64,000 bases of DNA from Lentibacillus sp. CBA3610 (GCF_013373365.1 NZ_CP035925.1:558001-622000), one strand, 5' to 3'; positions 1 through 8,529 are shown, counted from the first letter of the stretch. Numbers and translations are program-made. Notes: generated by a model from the sequence alone, not told the origin.

Positions 1-1
1 A

Positions 2-646
2 AGCGTCATCAAAATCCCCATTATCATGGAAGCGTTCCGTCGGGCTCAAAATGGTGATTTGAACTTGTTTGAAACAATCAGTGTCCCAGCCGATGCTATA
101 GTTGGCGGTTCCGGTTTCTTACAAGCTTTGTCCGAAGATGTTTCGATGACACTGCTCGATGTATTGACACTGATGGTTATTGTCTCGGATAATACTGCCT
201 CCAATCTGGTGCTTAAGCGGGTTGGGATACATAGTGTGAACACACTTTGCCGTCAACTGCAATGTCATGATACCAAAATTCAGCGTTATTTCATGGACAT
301 GAAAGCAGCTGAAGACGGTCCTGAAAATACGACAACAGCAGATGATATGAATAAGTTTCTTGAGGAAATTTCAACACCCAAACTGTTAAGCAAGAAATCG
401 GCCAATCACATCTTACAAATAATGACTCACCAGCAACTCACCGCCAAATTGCCTGCCTATCATACCAACAACGAGCTTATTATTGCCAATAAAACCGGAG
501 AACTTATGGATGCCGAGCATGACGTCGGGATTTTCCGTTATCAGGATAGGACAGTTTTAGCTTCCGTTATGATAAGTGGTATCAATGATCGCGTCGCTGC
601 TCAACTGTTAATCGCCGGTGTTGGTAACCGATTATGGCTTATATAA
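2..646 (+). CDS. Class A beta-lactamase-like serine hydrolase (5' partial)
   Basis: The frame is open to the left window edge, so the true start lies upstream. The first visible codons read SVIK, the SxxK active-site motif of penicillin-recognising serine hydrolases. SDN (in VSDNTASN) and KTG (in ANKTGEL) follow at the usual spacing, and the segment AEDGPENTTTADD corresponds to the Glu-containing omega-loop region. These motifs define class A beta-lactamases and close relatives, which acylate and hydrolyse beta-lactams outside the membrane. Signal peptide and N-terminus are not visible, so true beta-lactamase and low-activity PenP-like hydrolase cannot be told apart. A DUF1510 gene follows; in Bacillus such a gene (yrrS) sits beside a penicillin-binding protein gene. 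Confidence 0.85.
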   Translation, partial: SVIKIPIIMEAFRRAQNGDLNLFETISVPADAIVGGSGFLQALSEDVSMTLLDVLTLMVIVSDNTASNLVLKRVGIHSVNTLCRQLQCHDTKIQRYFMDMKAAEDGPENTTTADDMNKFLEEISTPKLLSKKSANHILQIMTHQQLTAKLPAYHTNNELIIANKTGELMDAEHDVGIFRYQDRTVLASVMISGINDRVAAQLLIAGVGNRLWLI

Positions 647-656
647 GCGCTTAAAT

Positions 657-791
657 ATGCATTCGTTTACTGTCAGGGTAGGATGTTCTGGCACCACACT
701 GATTGACGAGGCAGAACAGACGGTATTCGACAAATTTCGGGGCGTCACTGTGACCAATCAACCCCAGAAAAACCCAGGCAAGTACGAATAA
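657..791 (+). other. Unrecognised 44-codon reading frame
   Basis: This ATG-to-TAA frame lies in the 300-base gap between the beta-lactamase-like gene and the DUF1510 gene. The predicted peptide is mixed polar and looks like the tail of a larger soluble protein (TLIDEAEQTVFDKFRGV). No good ribosome binding site precedes it. It could be a gene remnant or chance. The rest of the gap (792-930) shows only an AT-rich stretch that may hold the promoter of the next gene. Confidence 0.2.
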
Positions 792-947
792 CTGTATCTG
801 GAACACAATATATTAATTGCTGAACTGTACGGTACGTTGTTCAAGTATCGTTTGGAAAATAGATTATTTGGGAATGGACAAAAAAATTCGCTATGACTCT
901 TCTAGTAACCTGAAATTATCTTTTGTGGTTATGGAAAGGAGATCAAC

Positions 948-1631
948 ATGAAAAGAAGAACTGACATGAACATGCGCAGGCGGAAAAGCAAACGGAACAT
1001 TATCCTTAATTCCTCGATTGTTGTTGTCTTTGCCCTCATTTTAGTTGTTGGAGGGAATATGGTATTTGGCAGCGACACTACAAGCGAAGATGAGCAAAAC
1101 AGCGCCGGCAACGAGGAAGAAGATATAAAAATCACTGAAGATGAAAGTGAAGATCAGCAGTCTGAAACAGCAAGCTCTGATCAGGAAGAGAACAACAATC
1201 AAGGAGAAAATGAATCCGAGCAGCGTGAGAACGCGATTGACCGGCTGGAAGTTGAAGACGGCAATGAATCCGGTAACGATGAAAACAACGATGACTCCCA
1301 GCAAGGCAGGGAAGAAAATGAATCTCAGGACGAAAACGGCATTAATTTAGACAACATTGGCGAACCTATTGGTACTTCTCAGACAGGCGAGCATACGTCC
1401 AGTTACGATGAAGGTACAGTCGACTGGAATGAAAAAATAGAAGCGATTCAAATGGTAACCGGACTGGATGACAGCATGACGCTTTGGCGACTGGCAAGTG
1501 ACGGCGGCCCGCAACAATCAGTCGGAAAAGTCAGCCCTGATGGTGTACAAGATTGGATGTATGTCGTGAATCTCGAGTGGGTCGATCAAGAAGGATGGAA
1601 AGTGACGAACGTTGATAGGCAAAGCCGATAA
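948..1631 (+). CDS. yrrS: YrrS-like DUF1510 membrane-anchored protein
   Basis: A protein of 227 residues. A basic N-terminus is followed by one membrane segment (about residues 19-40), a long acidic Glu/Asp/Ser/Asn-rich linker (about 45-130), and a C-terminal globular domain (about 135-227) with DWNEKIEAIQMVTGL and DWMYVVNLEWVDQEGW, typical of DUF1510. The topology predicts an extracytoplasmic C-terminal domain. In Bacillus subtilis yrrS lies beside pbpI, so a cell-wall role is likely but unproven. The start is supported by AAGGAG eight bases upstream. A clear terminator follows. Confidence 0.8.
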   Translation: MKRRTDMNMRRRKSKRNIILNSSIVVVFALILVVGGNMVFGSDTTSEDEQNSAGNEEEDIKITEDESEDQQSETASSDQEENNNQGENESEQRENAIDRLEVEDGNESGNDENNDDSQQGREENESQDENGINLDNIGEPIGTSQTGEHTSSYDEGTVDWNEKIEAIQMVTGLDDSMTLWRLASDGGPQQSVGKVSPDGVQDWMYVVNLEWVDQEGWKVTNVDRQSR

Positions 1632-1661
1632 TAGAAAAGTTTTTTGAGAAATAAAGAAAAG

Positions 1662-1697
1662 AGCCGTATCGCTTCCATAAAGGGATACGGCTTATTT
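1662..1697 (+). terminator. Rho-independent terminator
   Basis: The inverted repeat AGCCGTATC / GATACGGCT closes a loop of about 12 bases and is followed by TTATTTTTAT. It ends the DUF1510 transcript. Confidence 0.85.
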
Positions 1698-1705
1698 TTA
1701 TCCGA

Positions 1706-1918
1706 TTAACCTGCCAAATCCCGTCGCTGATAACCGATAAAACCGGCAGCAATCAGCACAATGGCGATTCCAATCATCCAGATAATGCTTTCCGGTTCCA
1801 CATCAGAAGCCAGCAAACGGGGGATATGTTCAAAGACGGACAGGCTATTCAGCCATTCAGGAAGCTCGAGCAGGCCGCCGATATAGACTGTTATAAATCC
1901 ATGGAATAAATACAGCAA
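1706..1918 (-). pseudogene. C-terminal fragment of an ABC-2 exporter permease
   Basis: Only about 70 residues remain. They contain LELPEWLNSLSVFEHIPRL followed by one membrane helix and a terminal GYQRRDL, the usual ending of polyketide-antibiotic-exporter-type ABC-2 permeases. The family is normally several hundred residues with many membrane helices, so this is the tail of a deleted gene. No ATPase gene is nearby. Confidence 0.55.
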
Positions 1919-2011
1919 ATATCACTTGCAGGTGATCGGAGAAACAGCTTATGATGAATGAAATCGCTTATGCGAATCGTGTTATGCATGATATTCAGAA
2001 AGGATGTTTTG

Positions 2012-2514
2012 ATGACACCCAGCAGTGCCAACGAATGGATTACAAAATTGGACATGGAGCCACATCCGGAGGGCGGCTATTACAAAAGAACGTTTGCCTC
2101 GGATGATTATACAGCAACAGATGATGAACGGATGCTGTATACAAGCATTTACTTTTTGTTGCGGGCGGGTGATATATCCCATTTTCACCAGCTGCAATCG
2201 GATGAATTATGGTACTTTCACGCTGGCAGTCCGCTTCACATTCATATGATTGATGAGCAGGGGGAATACACGATGAAAAAACTTGGCGTGAACCCGGATA
2301 ACGAGGAATCCCTGCAAGTGCTCGTTCCTAAAAATACCATCTTTGGCTCTTCTGTTGAGGCAGACGGGGACTACGGGCTTGCAGGCTGTATGTGGCGCCC
2401 GGCTTTGATTTTGCGGACTTTAAGCTTTTTACACAAGAGGAGCTGCTTGAAAAATACCCGCAGCACCGGGAAATTATCCAAAAAGTGGCCTATGAAACGA
2501 TAGATGGTGGTTAA
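2012..2514 (+). pseudogene. DUF985 cupin protein, one-base frameshift near the C-terminus
   Basis: The ATG follows AGAAAGGA at good spacing. The frame reads as a DUF985 (cupin_5) protein: WITKLDMEPHPEGGYYKRTF near the start, then SHFHQLQSDELWYFHAG with the cupin His residues. After GCM (about 2389) the frame turns to nonsense, while the +1 frame continues the family ending [19 protein letters not shown] and stops at 2514. Restoring one G in a GG pair (ATG-GTG-GCG) would mend the gene. It is either a recent mutation or a sequencing error; the rest is well conserved. Confidence 0.75.
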
Positions 2515-2753
2515 CTGAGTGTCAACAGTAGTACAACCGGGCGGGCTGCCTGTAAAAGACCGATTCGTTTAACTAACATTCAGCGGGGGTGGAAGGGAAA
2601 CCTCCCCACTAATGAAGTTTCTACTTTATTCAATATGAAAAGTCTCACATGAATCGATGCAGATCTGCAAAATCATACAATCAACTACTGTTCAAGCATC
2701 ACAACTGGCTAACTGAATCTTATAGTCAGTATGTCACTATCTACTGTTAATAG

Positions 2754-3026
2754 TTAAAGCTTCTCAATCTTCCCGGCAAGGTTGAAATCTTTGCTGGTAA
2801 TGCCCTCTTCATCGTGAGTCCGTAGTGATAAGTTAACCTTATTGTACTGAATGACAATATCAGGGTGGTGGTCGGCTTCTTCCGCCAGCTCACCCACGCT
2901 GTTTACAAATGCAAGCGATGCATTAAAATCGGCAAATTTATATGTCTTTGTCAGGTAACCCTCGATATGCTCCCATCCAGGCACTTGATCGAGGTTTGTT
3001 TGAATTTGCTTTTCGTTTAATATCAT
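2754..3026 (-). CDS. Pterin-4a-carbinolamine dehydratase
   Basis: A complete 90-residue member of the PCD/DCoH family, matching the usual length. It carries the active-site motif ADHHPDI (about residues 51-57) and the NKVNLSLRTHDEEGIT strand. The enzyme dehydrates 4a-hydroxytetrahydropterin, recycling the cofactor after aromatic amino-acid hydroxylation, or acts as a binding factor. GAGGAGG lies before the ATG. No phenylalanine hydroxylase gene is visible in the window, so the local partner is unknown. Confidence 0.9.
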   Translation of the reverse strand: MILNEKQIQTNLDQVPGWEHIEGYLTKTYKFADFNASLAFVNSVGELAEEADHHPDIVIQYNKVNLSLRTHDEEGITSKDFNLAGKIEKL

Positions 3027-3209
3027 ACTTATACCTCCTCAAATTAAAACTTCCCCAAACTTTCACCGTTTAAACCTGTTCTGTTTATCTTCCAATGTAT
3101 CGTGGTCTAAGGCGTAAAGCTTCCACATACAGATTTCAGCGTACTGATTATTTTTAAAAGCTGATAAAAACCCCTTTGCCTATTCTCTGTTTCAAGGTAT
3201 AATTAATGT

Positions 3210-3230
3210 GTTTGGGAAAGATGCCCAAAC
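3210..3230 (+). promoter_or_regulatory. Hairpin abutting the preQ1 riboswitch
   Basis: A perfect seven-base stem (GTTTGGG / CCCAAAC, loop AAAGATG) ends exactly where the riboswitch P1 stem begins. It is not part of the known preQ1-I fold and may insulate it or stack on it. Confidence 0.5.
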
Positions 3231-3268
3231 CGTGGTTCGAAACCATCCCACGATAAAAAACTAAGGAG
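3231..3268 (+). promoter_or_regulatory. preQ1-I riboswitch
   Basis: P1 is CGTGG / CCACG around the loop TTCGAAACCATC, followed by the A-rich tail ATAAAAAACTA that forms the pseudoknot, as in class I preQ1 riboswitches. The tail runs straight into TAAGGAG, the ribosome binding site of queT. Ligand binding should therefore hide the binding site and control translation. The downstream transporter family agrees with this assignment. Confidence 0.85.
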
Positions 3269-3276
3269 TGAAATCA

Positions 3277-3768
3277 TTGAATATCAAAACACTTACCGTC
3301 AATGCGATTATCGCTGCTGCGTATGTGGCGTTGTCATTAGTCGCCGCCCCGATCGCATTCTCGAACATTCAGTTTCGGATCCCCGAAATGTTTAACCATC
3401 TCGTTGTCTTTAACACAAAATATTTTTACGGGATTGTCCTGGGCGTTTTTTTGACCAATTTATTTTCCCCGACCGGCATGTACGATTTGACATTCGGTGT
3501 CGCGCATTCGGTGCTGTCGCTTGGAATCGTCATTTTCCTGGCAACGTTTATTAAACATAAATTAACCCTGCTCATCATCAACACGGTCGTATTTTCGTTC
3601 AACATGTTTATCATTGCATTTCAGCTTTATATGGTCGCCGACTTGCCATTCATGTTCACATGGCTGACGACAGCTCTGGGTGAATTCGGCGTCATGGCTA
3701 TCGGGATTCCGATTATGTATATGCTGAACAAGAAACTGAATTTCAATGAACTTATGGAGAGCCGTTAA
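3277..3768 (+). CDS. queT: QueT family queuosine-precursor transporter
   Basis: A hydrophobic protein with about five or six membrane segments and the QueT signature (SNIQFRIPEMFNHLVVFN, FSPTGMYDLTFGVAHS). It is the substrate-binding S component of an ECF-type importer for queuosine precursors such as preQ1; the shared ECF module is not in this window. I choose the TTG at 3277 because TAAGGAG lies eight bases before it; a GTG at 3268 overlaps the binding site. The preQ1 riboswitch directly upstream supports the substrate. Confidence 0.92.
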   Translation: MNIKTLTVNAIIAAAYVALSLVAAPIAFSNIQFRIPEMFNHLVVFNTKYFYGIVLGVFLTNLFSPTGMYDLTFGVAHSVLSLGIVIFLATFIKHKLTLLIINTVVFSFNMFIIAFQLYMVADLPFMFTWLTTALGEFGVMAIGIPIMYMLNKKLNFNELMESR

Positions 3769-3861
3769 GTAAGTTACACCGATTCGATAGTGCACCCTGT
3801 CTCTCGTACTATTCTGAATCGTGTCAAGTGCTAGGGACCCAGTTCACCGAATGGGCACTAA

Positions 3862-3963
3862 GCGGTGAGGAAGAATCTTACGCGAAAATATGATTATGAT
3901 TTGCCAATGAGCCGCTGACTGAAACAGAAAAGCCAATAATAAAAAAACATAAAAGCGGCAGTG
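3862..3963 (+). pseudogene. Decayed copy of the SspO-like small protein gene
   Basis: The sequence aligns base for base with much of the intact small gene at 53399-53539. It encodes AVRKNLTRKYDYD, then changes frame to reach FANEPLTETEK and ends near AAAGCGGCAGTGA. No start codon or full frame is kept. Like the intact copy, it is followed by a terminator. Confidence 0.6.
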
Positions 3964-3971
3964 AACAAGAA

Positions 3972-3998
3972 GGGAAGTGGGTTTGGCCACTCCCTTTT
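3972..3998 (+). terminator. Terminator after the decayed SspO-like copy
   Basis: The stem GGGAaGTGG / CCACtCCC is followed by TTTT. The same gene-terminator arrangement is seen at 53399-53577. Confidence 0.65.
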
Positions 3999-4043
3999 CG
4001 GACACGATTCTACTCTGAACCCGGCAAGTGACAGACTATGCCA

Positions 4044-4895
4044 CTAAACTTCCAATCCTGCAATCCCAAAGCCGCCGGGGCCTGAGTGAGTCGAAATCAT
4101 CGCACCAGCCTGCATCCATTTGACGTTTTTGAATTGGTTTTCTTTTGCGATGTCGTCCATCCGTTGCTTAATACGTTCATCAAGTCCGATCGAGTATAGA
4201 AAATAGAGCTGTTCTCGATCAATGTCGTATTGATTTAAATAATCCTGCATGAGTTTTTCCGCAACACTGCTCATTTTCCCGCGATACTTCTTTGTCGAAA
4301 CAAGTTTTCCGTCAACTAATTCAATGCGTGGCTTTAATTTCAATAAAGCCCCGCCGAGATAGGCCATATTGCTGACACGTCCGCCTGCTCTTAAAAATTC
4401 CAGGCTGCCGGGAACAAACGCAAGCCGTGATTTCGGAATAATGGCTTCGATTTTTTCAATCAATCTTTCAGGTTCAATCGCAGGATTTTTCTCCAACTCA
4501 TTAACCGCATACATCACAATAGCAGCTAACCCGCCAGTAACATTCAAAGCATCTATGAGAAAAAGATTATCAAAGTCCTCTGAGGTGATGACCGCATTTT
4601 GGAAGGAAGAAGATGCCTTTGATGTATAACCAATATGAATAATGGTGCAATCCGGAAAATCCGCTTGTATCTTCGAGAAAAAGTCGTGATACTCATTGGC
4701 ATTTGTCGATGTTGTGGAGGGTATCTTTTTGGTGCGATCATAGTAGTCATAAATATCCTTTACAGGCAGCGTGCCATCTAAATAATCGTGTCCATCCATC
4801 ACGACGTGCATCGGAACCACCTGAACTGCATGCTTTTCAGCCAAATCTACCGGTAAATCCGCTCCGCTCTCTGTCGATAAAATAATTCTGCTCAT
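4044..4895 (-). CDS. DegV family fatty-acid-binding protein
   Basis: A full-length 283-residue DegV protein. The N-terminal domain begins IILSTESGADLP, then has PSTTSTNANEYHDFF and the lipid-pocket segment IHIGYTSKASSSFQNA. The C-terminal part has SLEFLRAGGRVSN and a GPGGFGIAG ending. DegV (FakB-type) proteins bind a fatty acid and present it to a kinase for use in phospholipid synthesis. AAGGGG precedes the ATG. It is transcribed alone, from an upstream region containing TATAAT. Confidence 0.92.
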   Translation of the reverse strand: MSRIILSTESGADLPVDLAEKHAVQVVPMHVVMDGHDYLDGTLPVKDIYDYYDRTKKIPSTTSTNANEYHDFFSKIQADFPDCTIIHIGYTSKASSSFQNAVITSEDFDNLFLIDALNVTGGLAAIVMYAVNELEKNPAIEPERLIEKIEAIIPKSRLAFVPGSLEFLRAGGRVSNMAYLGGALLKLKPRIELVDGKLVSTKKYRGKMSSVAEKLMQDYLNQYDIDREQLYFLYSIGLDERIKQRMDDIAKENQFKNVKWMQAGAMISTHSGPGGFGIAGLEV

Positions 4896-4982
4896 TCTAC
4901 ATCCCCTTTATATAAAGTGAATCTTCAATCAGTGGGGGGGTTCTTTCTTCTCCCACTAAAGAACTGGACAATAGCATTGTGA

Positions 4983-5009
4983 TTATATCACATCAAGGTT
5001 CACAGGGGA
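4983..5009. repeat. Direct repeat, copy 1
   Basis: About 27 bases containing ATATCACATCAAGGTT recur with few mismatches at 6488-6514. The two copies enclose the HigA-like pseudogene and two unknown genes. On the minus strand each copy lies in a promoter region, so they could be duplicated promoter sequence or the scar of a small insertion. Confidence 0.55.
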
Positions 5010-5010
5010 A

Positions 5011-5320
5011 TTATGGTCGTCGCAATTTGAGGTCATCATATTTTGCATCAATTGTTAGAGGCGTATCTAAAGCACGAGAAAGGGAGAGAAGCGTTTGATA
5101 ATTTGGCTGCGTTAACCCAGCCTCTAATCGCCCAATTGTAGACTTAGCAACATTGATGGCTGTGCCAGTTCTTGTTGGGTCATTTGTTTTTTATGACGAT
5201 GACTCACAATTTGCGCTGCTAAATAGCCTCGCTGCTCGATTTCTTCAACACGATCTTTACCAACGATTTCCGCCAACTTCTTATTAAAATCATCATTCAC
5301 TGTAAAAGACAACAAGATCA
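5011..5320 (-). pseudogene. HigA-like XRE antitoxin with one-base frameshift
   Basis: The first part (VNDDFNKKLAEIVGKDRVEE, then HKKQMTQQELAQ) leads into a helix-turn-helix. After LAQ (about 5147) the frame breaks; the other frame continues INVAKSTIGRLEAGLTQPNY and LLSLSRALDTPLTI down to the TAA at 5011. Restoring one G mends it. This is the layout of XRE-family antitoxins of HigBA type. Just upstream, 5335-5400 on the same strand encodes KYFIHFSNGEHVL between stops, like the tail of a HigB/RelE toxin, so the partner seems to be deleted. Confidence 0.6.
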
Positions 5321-5748
5321 CTCTCCTTTTTGGATAGGATAAAAGGAAATTATAAAACATGTTCGCCATTAGAAAAGTGAATAAAATACTTTTATACTGC
5401 TAAAATTGCTCGCAACCAAAAGTGAGCATTTTTTATGTCTAATTATGACAAAAATGCCAGGCAACATCTGCAAATCTTTGCGTATCCTTACATGATATCA
5501 TAGACATAAACTGGCCCAAGGGAATGGGATAATTTGGTGAACAATTGGCAATATAGCACAATAAATAAATCTAGACCTTTATATTGAAACAAAAAAGCCG
5601 GCTGACCTTGTATTACAGGGTTTATAACGAATCGGAGCTAAGAGAACGAGTTATCAATCATAATCTTTTCCAAGTAAAAACTGAGAGTCGGAAAGAGAAC
5701 TGGCGTCAACAATTCTGTTCAGACTCTATCCCCATGGTCCACTTAGAC
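5321..5748. other. Intergenic stretch with a weak hairpin
   Basis: No convincing gene is seen apart from the short toxin-like remnant at 5335-5400. A weak stem TGCTC / GAGCA followed by TTTTTT lies at about 5411-5437 on the plus strand. A 70-codon plus-strand frame here lacks a ribosome binding site and coding character. Confidence 0.4.
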
Positions 5749-6099
5749 CTATTCCGCTGTATGCCGTCTTTCGATTTTTGTTTTTCCATCAGGTAACGCA
5801 ACTTCAGTCATGTTATCCAGATCACAGTTTTTCCTTGCGTTGTTACATTTCTCTTGCCAGTGTCTGATGGCGACTTTTTCACCGGTCAGTTTTGCTTCCT
5901 CTATCTTAGCTTCTTTTTCGGCTTCTTGCTGCTCTCTTTTCTCCAGTAATGGTTTTGCATAAGCGGCTGCTTGCTGATATGTAAATTCCTCACCCAATGC
6001 TTCAATGAATTCTTCATCAACCAACGTCTGCCATCCGCCTGCTGTTTTAGCTACACCCAAATCTTTAGTAACTTCAGCTTCCATGGCCGAAAATGACAT
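5749..6099 (-). CDS. Unknown 116-residue protein
   Basis: I do not recognise this protein. It is hydrophilic, with a Glu/Lys/Ala-rich helical stretch in the middle (EKREQQEAEKEAKIEEAK, about residues 51-68). It starts only six bases after the stop of the gene at 6106-6450 on the same strand, so the two look cotranscribed. No clear ribosome binding site of its own precedes it, so translational coupling or an altered start is likely. Confidence 0.45.
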   Translation of the reverse strand: MSFSAMEAEVTKDLGVAKTAGGWQTLVDEEFIEALGEEFTYQQAAAYAKPLLEKREQQEAEKEAKIEEAKLTGEKVAIRHWQEKCNNARKNCDLDNMTEVALPDGKTKIERRHTAE

Positions 6100-6105
6100 A
6101 GCCGT

Positions 6106-6450
6106 TTAATGCCTCCACTGCGAATTACTGACTTTGATGTGTAACGCCATAATCAAGTCCTCTTTTCGTTTGGCATCCTGATCAATTGCTTTCTGCTTAA
6201 ATTCCTCTTCAATTTCATCAATTACCTTCAGCTGTTCATCTGTAATCCCTAATTTTTTAACCATCATGCCAGCTATTTTGTGGGGTTTAAAAAAAGTAAT
6301 AGCGTTGCGTTCCCTTGACAGTTCCCTGACAATTATTCCATCATCAAATTTTTCTGTTTTGATTACATAGTCATTTCTGCCATTCACAATAAGGTCAAAA
6401 CTGACTTCTTGATCGTTTATTTTGTTTTTTATGTTTAATGTATTTTCCAT
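6106..6450 (-). CDS. Unknown protein, probable operon partner of the 5749-6099 gene
   Basis: I do not recognise this protein. The start at 6450 is chosen because GTGAGG precedes it; an ATG at 6480 would add ten basic residues. It has a mixed strand/helix start (SFDLIVNGRNDYVIKTEKFD) and an acidic helical part (KVIDEIEEEFKQKAIDQDAK). The pair could be phage-derived assembly proteins, but nothing nearby proves it. Confidence 0.45.
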   Translation of the reverse strand: MENTLNIKNKINDQEVSFDLIVNGRNDYVIKTEKFDDGIIVRELSRERNAITFFKPHKIAGMMVKKLGITDEQLKVIDEIEEEFKQKAIDQDAKRKEDLIMALHIKVSNSQWRH

Positions 6451-6487
6451 TTTCCTCACGACCTTTCTACCTCGGTGCATTATTTAT

Positions 6488-6514
6488 AATCATATCACAT
6501 CAAGGTTTACAGGG
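6488..6514. repeat. Direct repeat, copy 2
   Basis: Partner of the repeat at 4983-5009. On the minus strand it lies just upstream of the 6106-6450 gene, including a TATGAT that could serve as a -10 box. Confidence 0.55.
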
Positions 6515-6560
6515 TTAAGCAAACCAAAAAAGGAAAATAGTACGCTGTTTTTTTGCCGTT

Positions 6561-6605
6561 AAAAAGCGCCAAAAACACTGACCTTGCAATGTCTTTGGCG
6601 TTTTT
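6561..6605. terminator. Bidirectional terminator-like hairpin
   Basis: The arms AAAAAGCGCCAAA and TTTGGCGTTTTT form a strong stem with U tracts on both strands. Between here and 6948 I see no gene; only fragments of unrelated frames. Confidence 0.55.
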
Positions 6606-6948
6606 CGGTGTCAAACTTGAGGTTATGACACGAAAAACTTATTTGATTGTTGTACTTAGGTGTTGAATCCCTCGCTCGTTACATAATTTTTCTAACTAAA
6701 TACATGTGCCGTATAAGAAATTTTGTACTTGTTCATGATCGAATCCCTCCTTCGTTTTCGGCATACAAACGCTATCCGATGTATTCTGTGATGTATTAGA
6801 GGGTTAAATCAAGTGTAAATACCCGGAAAAGGTACGTGCATGTGGCTGGTAAGCAACAATAGTGCTATACATTTTCTTGCCTACCCTTTTGAATAGAACG
6901 CTATTTAATGTCTCAAAAAATGGCCCAAGGAACCTGTCCCCTTGGACC

Positions 6949-7118
6949 GTCGAACCACTTTCAGCTGTTTTAACAACAGTCATTTGGCTGAATGAACCGT
7001 TTGGATATTTTCAATGGATCGGGACGGCTTGTATATTGGGATGACTTTATTGCTGGCAGTTCATTCAGGATCTTCCCGAAAGAAAAAGGTAGATAAAAAG
7101 TTCCCTCGAGTTGGATGA
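6949..7118 (+). pseudogene. 3' remnant of an EamA/DMT-family transporter
   Basis: The reading [20 protein letters not shown] followed by [11 protein letters not shown] is the conserved last helix pair of EamA drug/metabolite transporters. After CILG the frame stops at TGA; moving one base continues [16 protein letters not shown] to a natural stop at 7118. About the first four fifths of the gene is missing. Confidence 0.65.
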
Positions 7119-7140
7119 TTTCCATTAACTCGAGGGGACC
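7099..7140 (+). terminator. Terminator-like hairpin
   Basis: The arms GTtCCCTCGAGTT and AACTCGAGGGgAC form a long stem followed by a short T-rich stretch (CTTTATG). It probably ended the transporter gene whose remnant it overlaps. Confidence 0.6.
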
Positions 7141-7255
7141 TTTATGTATAAGGACTTAAATACTATATTCTCCACAAATATAAGTGATTTATGTTGGTTT
7201 TGTTGAATATATTGAATTTAAATAGTAAACTATAAGTATAAAGGGGGCGATTCAA

Positions 7256-7933
7256 ATGGCAACTACAATGGACCGTGAACAAGAAACATTATGGGATACG
7301 GTGAAATTTTTAAACCAATTACACGATAAAGAAAAAGCTGAAATCCTTTTAAAAACAACGATTGAAAAATCATTGAGACTGATGAATGTTTATACACCTG
7401 TAGTATTACAATTACATTTCCCCATTCCAAGTGATAACGATTTGGATGAGTTGAAACAATTGGATGCAGCTATACGGGGGAAAATGGAAACATCCCAGTC
7501 TGAACAAGCATTTGAAGAAGTACTGGATTATATCGATATGATCAGCAAAATGACAAAAAAACCTCAAGAAACGAACAAGAAAATGTTGGCATCAATTCTT
7601 GAAAAAAAGACAAAGAAAACTGCCCGCGTTGGGAAAAGAGCTCACGCACCATTGGATAAATTAGCTGCAGCAGAGGCGAACAAAGAAAGCAATCAGCAAT
7701 TCTATACAACCAGTGAGGCAGCCCATAAATTAGGACTCAGTGATCAAACAATAAGGAGAATGTGTGAAAATGGGAAGTTTAAAGGTGCCTACCGTTCAGA
7801 AGGTGGGCATTGGCGGATTCCTGAAGATAACTTTATAACATCGAAGAAACAGGATAAAAAAATTGATGAATTATTTGAACAAATAGATAGAAAAAATAGA
7901 GAAGCGGGGGATGTAGATGAGTTCGATCTTTAA
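7256..7933 (+). CDS. HTH protein, putative antitoxin of a PIN toxin pair
   Basis: A protein of 225 residues. The N-terminal half is helical and unrecognised. The C-terminal part (about 150-195) is a MerR/excisionase-type helix-turn-helix: YTTSEAAHKLGLSDQTIRRM followed by GGHWRIPEDNF. The stop overlaps the start of the PIN-domain gene by 17 bases, the usual coupling of antitoxin and toxin. It probably binds its own promoter and neutralises the toxin. A GGGGG-containing binding site lies before the ATG. Confidence 0.7.
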   Translation: MATTMDREQETLWDTVKFLNQLHDKEKAEILLKTTIEKSLRLMNVYTPVVLQLHFPIPSDNDLDELKQLDAAIRGKMETSQSEQAFEEVLDYIDMISKMTKKPQETNKKMLASILEKKTKKTARVGKRAHAPLDKLAAAEANKESNQQFYTTSEAAHKLGLSDQTIRRMCENGKFKGAYRSEGGHWRIPEDNFITSKKQDKKIDELFEQIDRKNREAGDVDEFDL

Positions 7934-8512
7934 ACGAAATAGTCCCCCGAAGGTATTTTTGGATACCACGGTGTTGTGTGGCGCTTTACGAAAAGATGGT
8001 ATCAACCGCAAAATCCTCAGAGCTGCGCAATTTCCCCATTTTTACCGACCTATCATTTCAAAAGTATGTTTATTTGAATTTGTCCGAAATGCTTCAAACG
8101 GACTTGGAAAAGGAAATCGTATGCTAACATATGATGGTCAGGAGATTGAATTCTTTTTAAACGAATTCTTGAGTCCAATAACAGCGTATTACGCGGAGCT
8201 TCCTGTTAACAGTATTGTTGGCCGTTATAGTGTGGAAACGATTATGAGAGAAAATCGTCCGATTGGAGCGGTACTAACTGAGCTAAGTGGTTGCAGTAAT
8301 GAAATGGCGGAACAAATTGCCTCTTCTTTGGAAATGAGTAAACCACTTTATCGCTTTGATCAAGAGATTTTCATGTGTGGATAACAGCAATTCAGGAAGA
8401 ATGTGATTACATAGTCACCGCTAACAGCAGACGATTCCCTGCAAAAATAGGAAATATAGAACGAATTCACCCCATCGAATTTTATGATTTTTTAGATTCA
8501 GCTGCAGAGTGA
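7917..8512 (+). pseudogene. PIN-domain toxin-like protein, one-base frameshift
   Basis: The frame begins inside the antitoxin gene. KVFLDTTVLCGALRKDG carries the first acidic residue of a PIN nuclease, and LFEFVRNA the next. At about 8369 the frame ends in a false stop (DQEIFMCG); the neighbouring frame continues HVWITAIQEECDYIVTANS and IHPIEFYDFLDSAAE to 8512. One missing G in a GG pair explains this. PIN toxins cleave RNA. If the frameshift is real the toxin is dead but the antitoxin survives. Confidence 0.65.
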
Positions 8513-8529
8513 AATATTCTAACGCGTGA

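Noticed and set aside
4975..4995. CRP/FNR-type operator TGTGATATAATCACA upstream of degV
   Set aside because: The symmetric halves have a five-base spacer rather than six, the second copy of the repeat lacks the symmetry, and TATAAT is better read as a -10 box.
5584..5796. 70-codon plus-strand frame
   Set aside because: No binding site, no family resemblance, and it overlaps the better-supported minus-strand gene.
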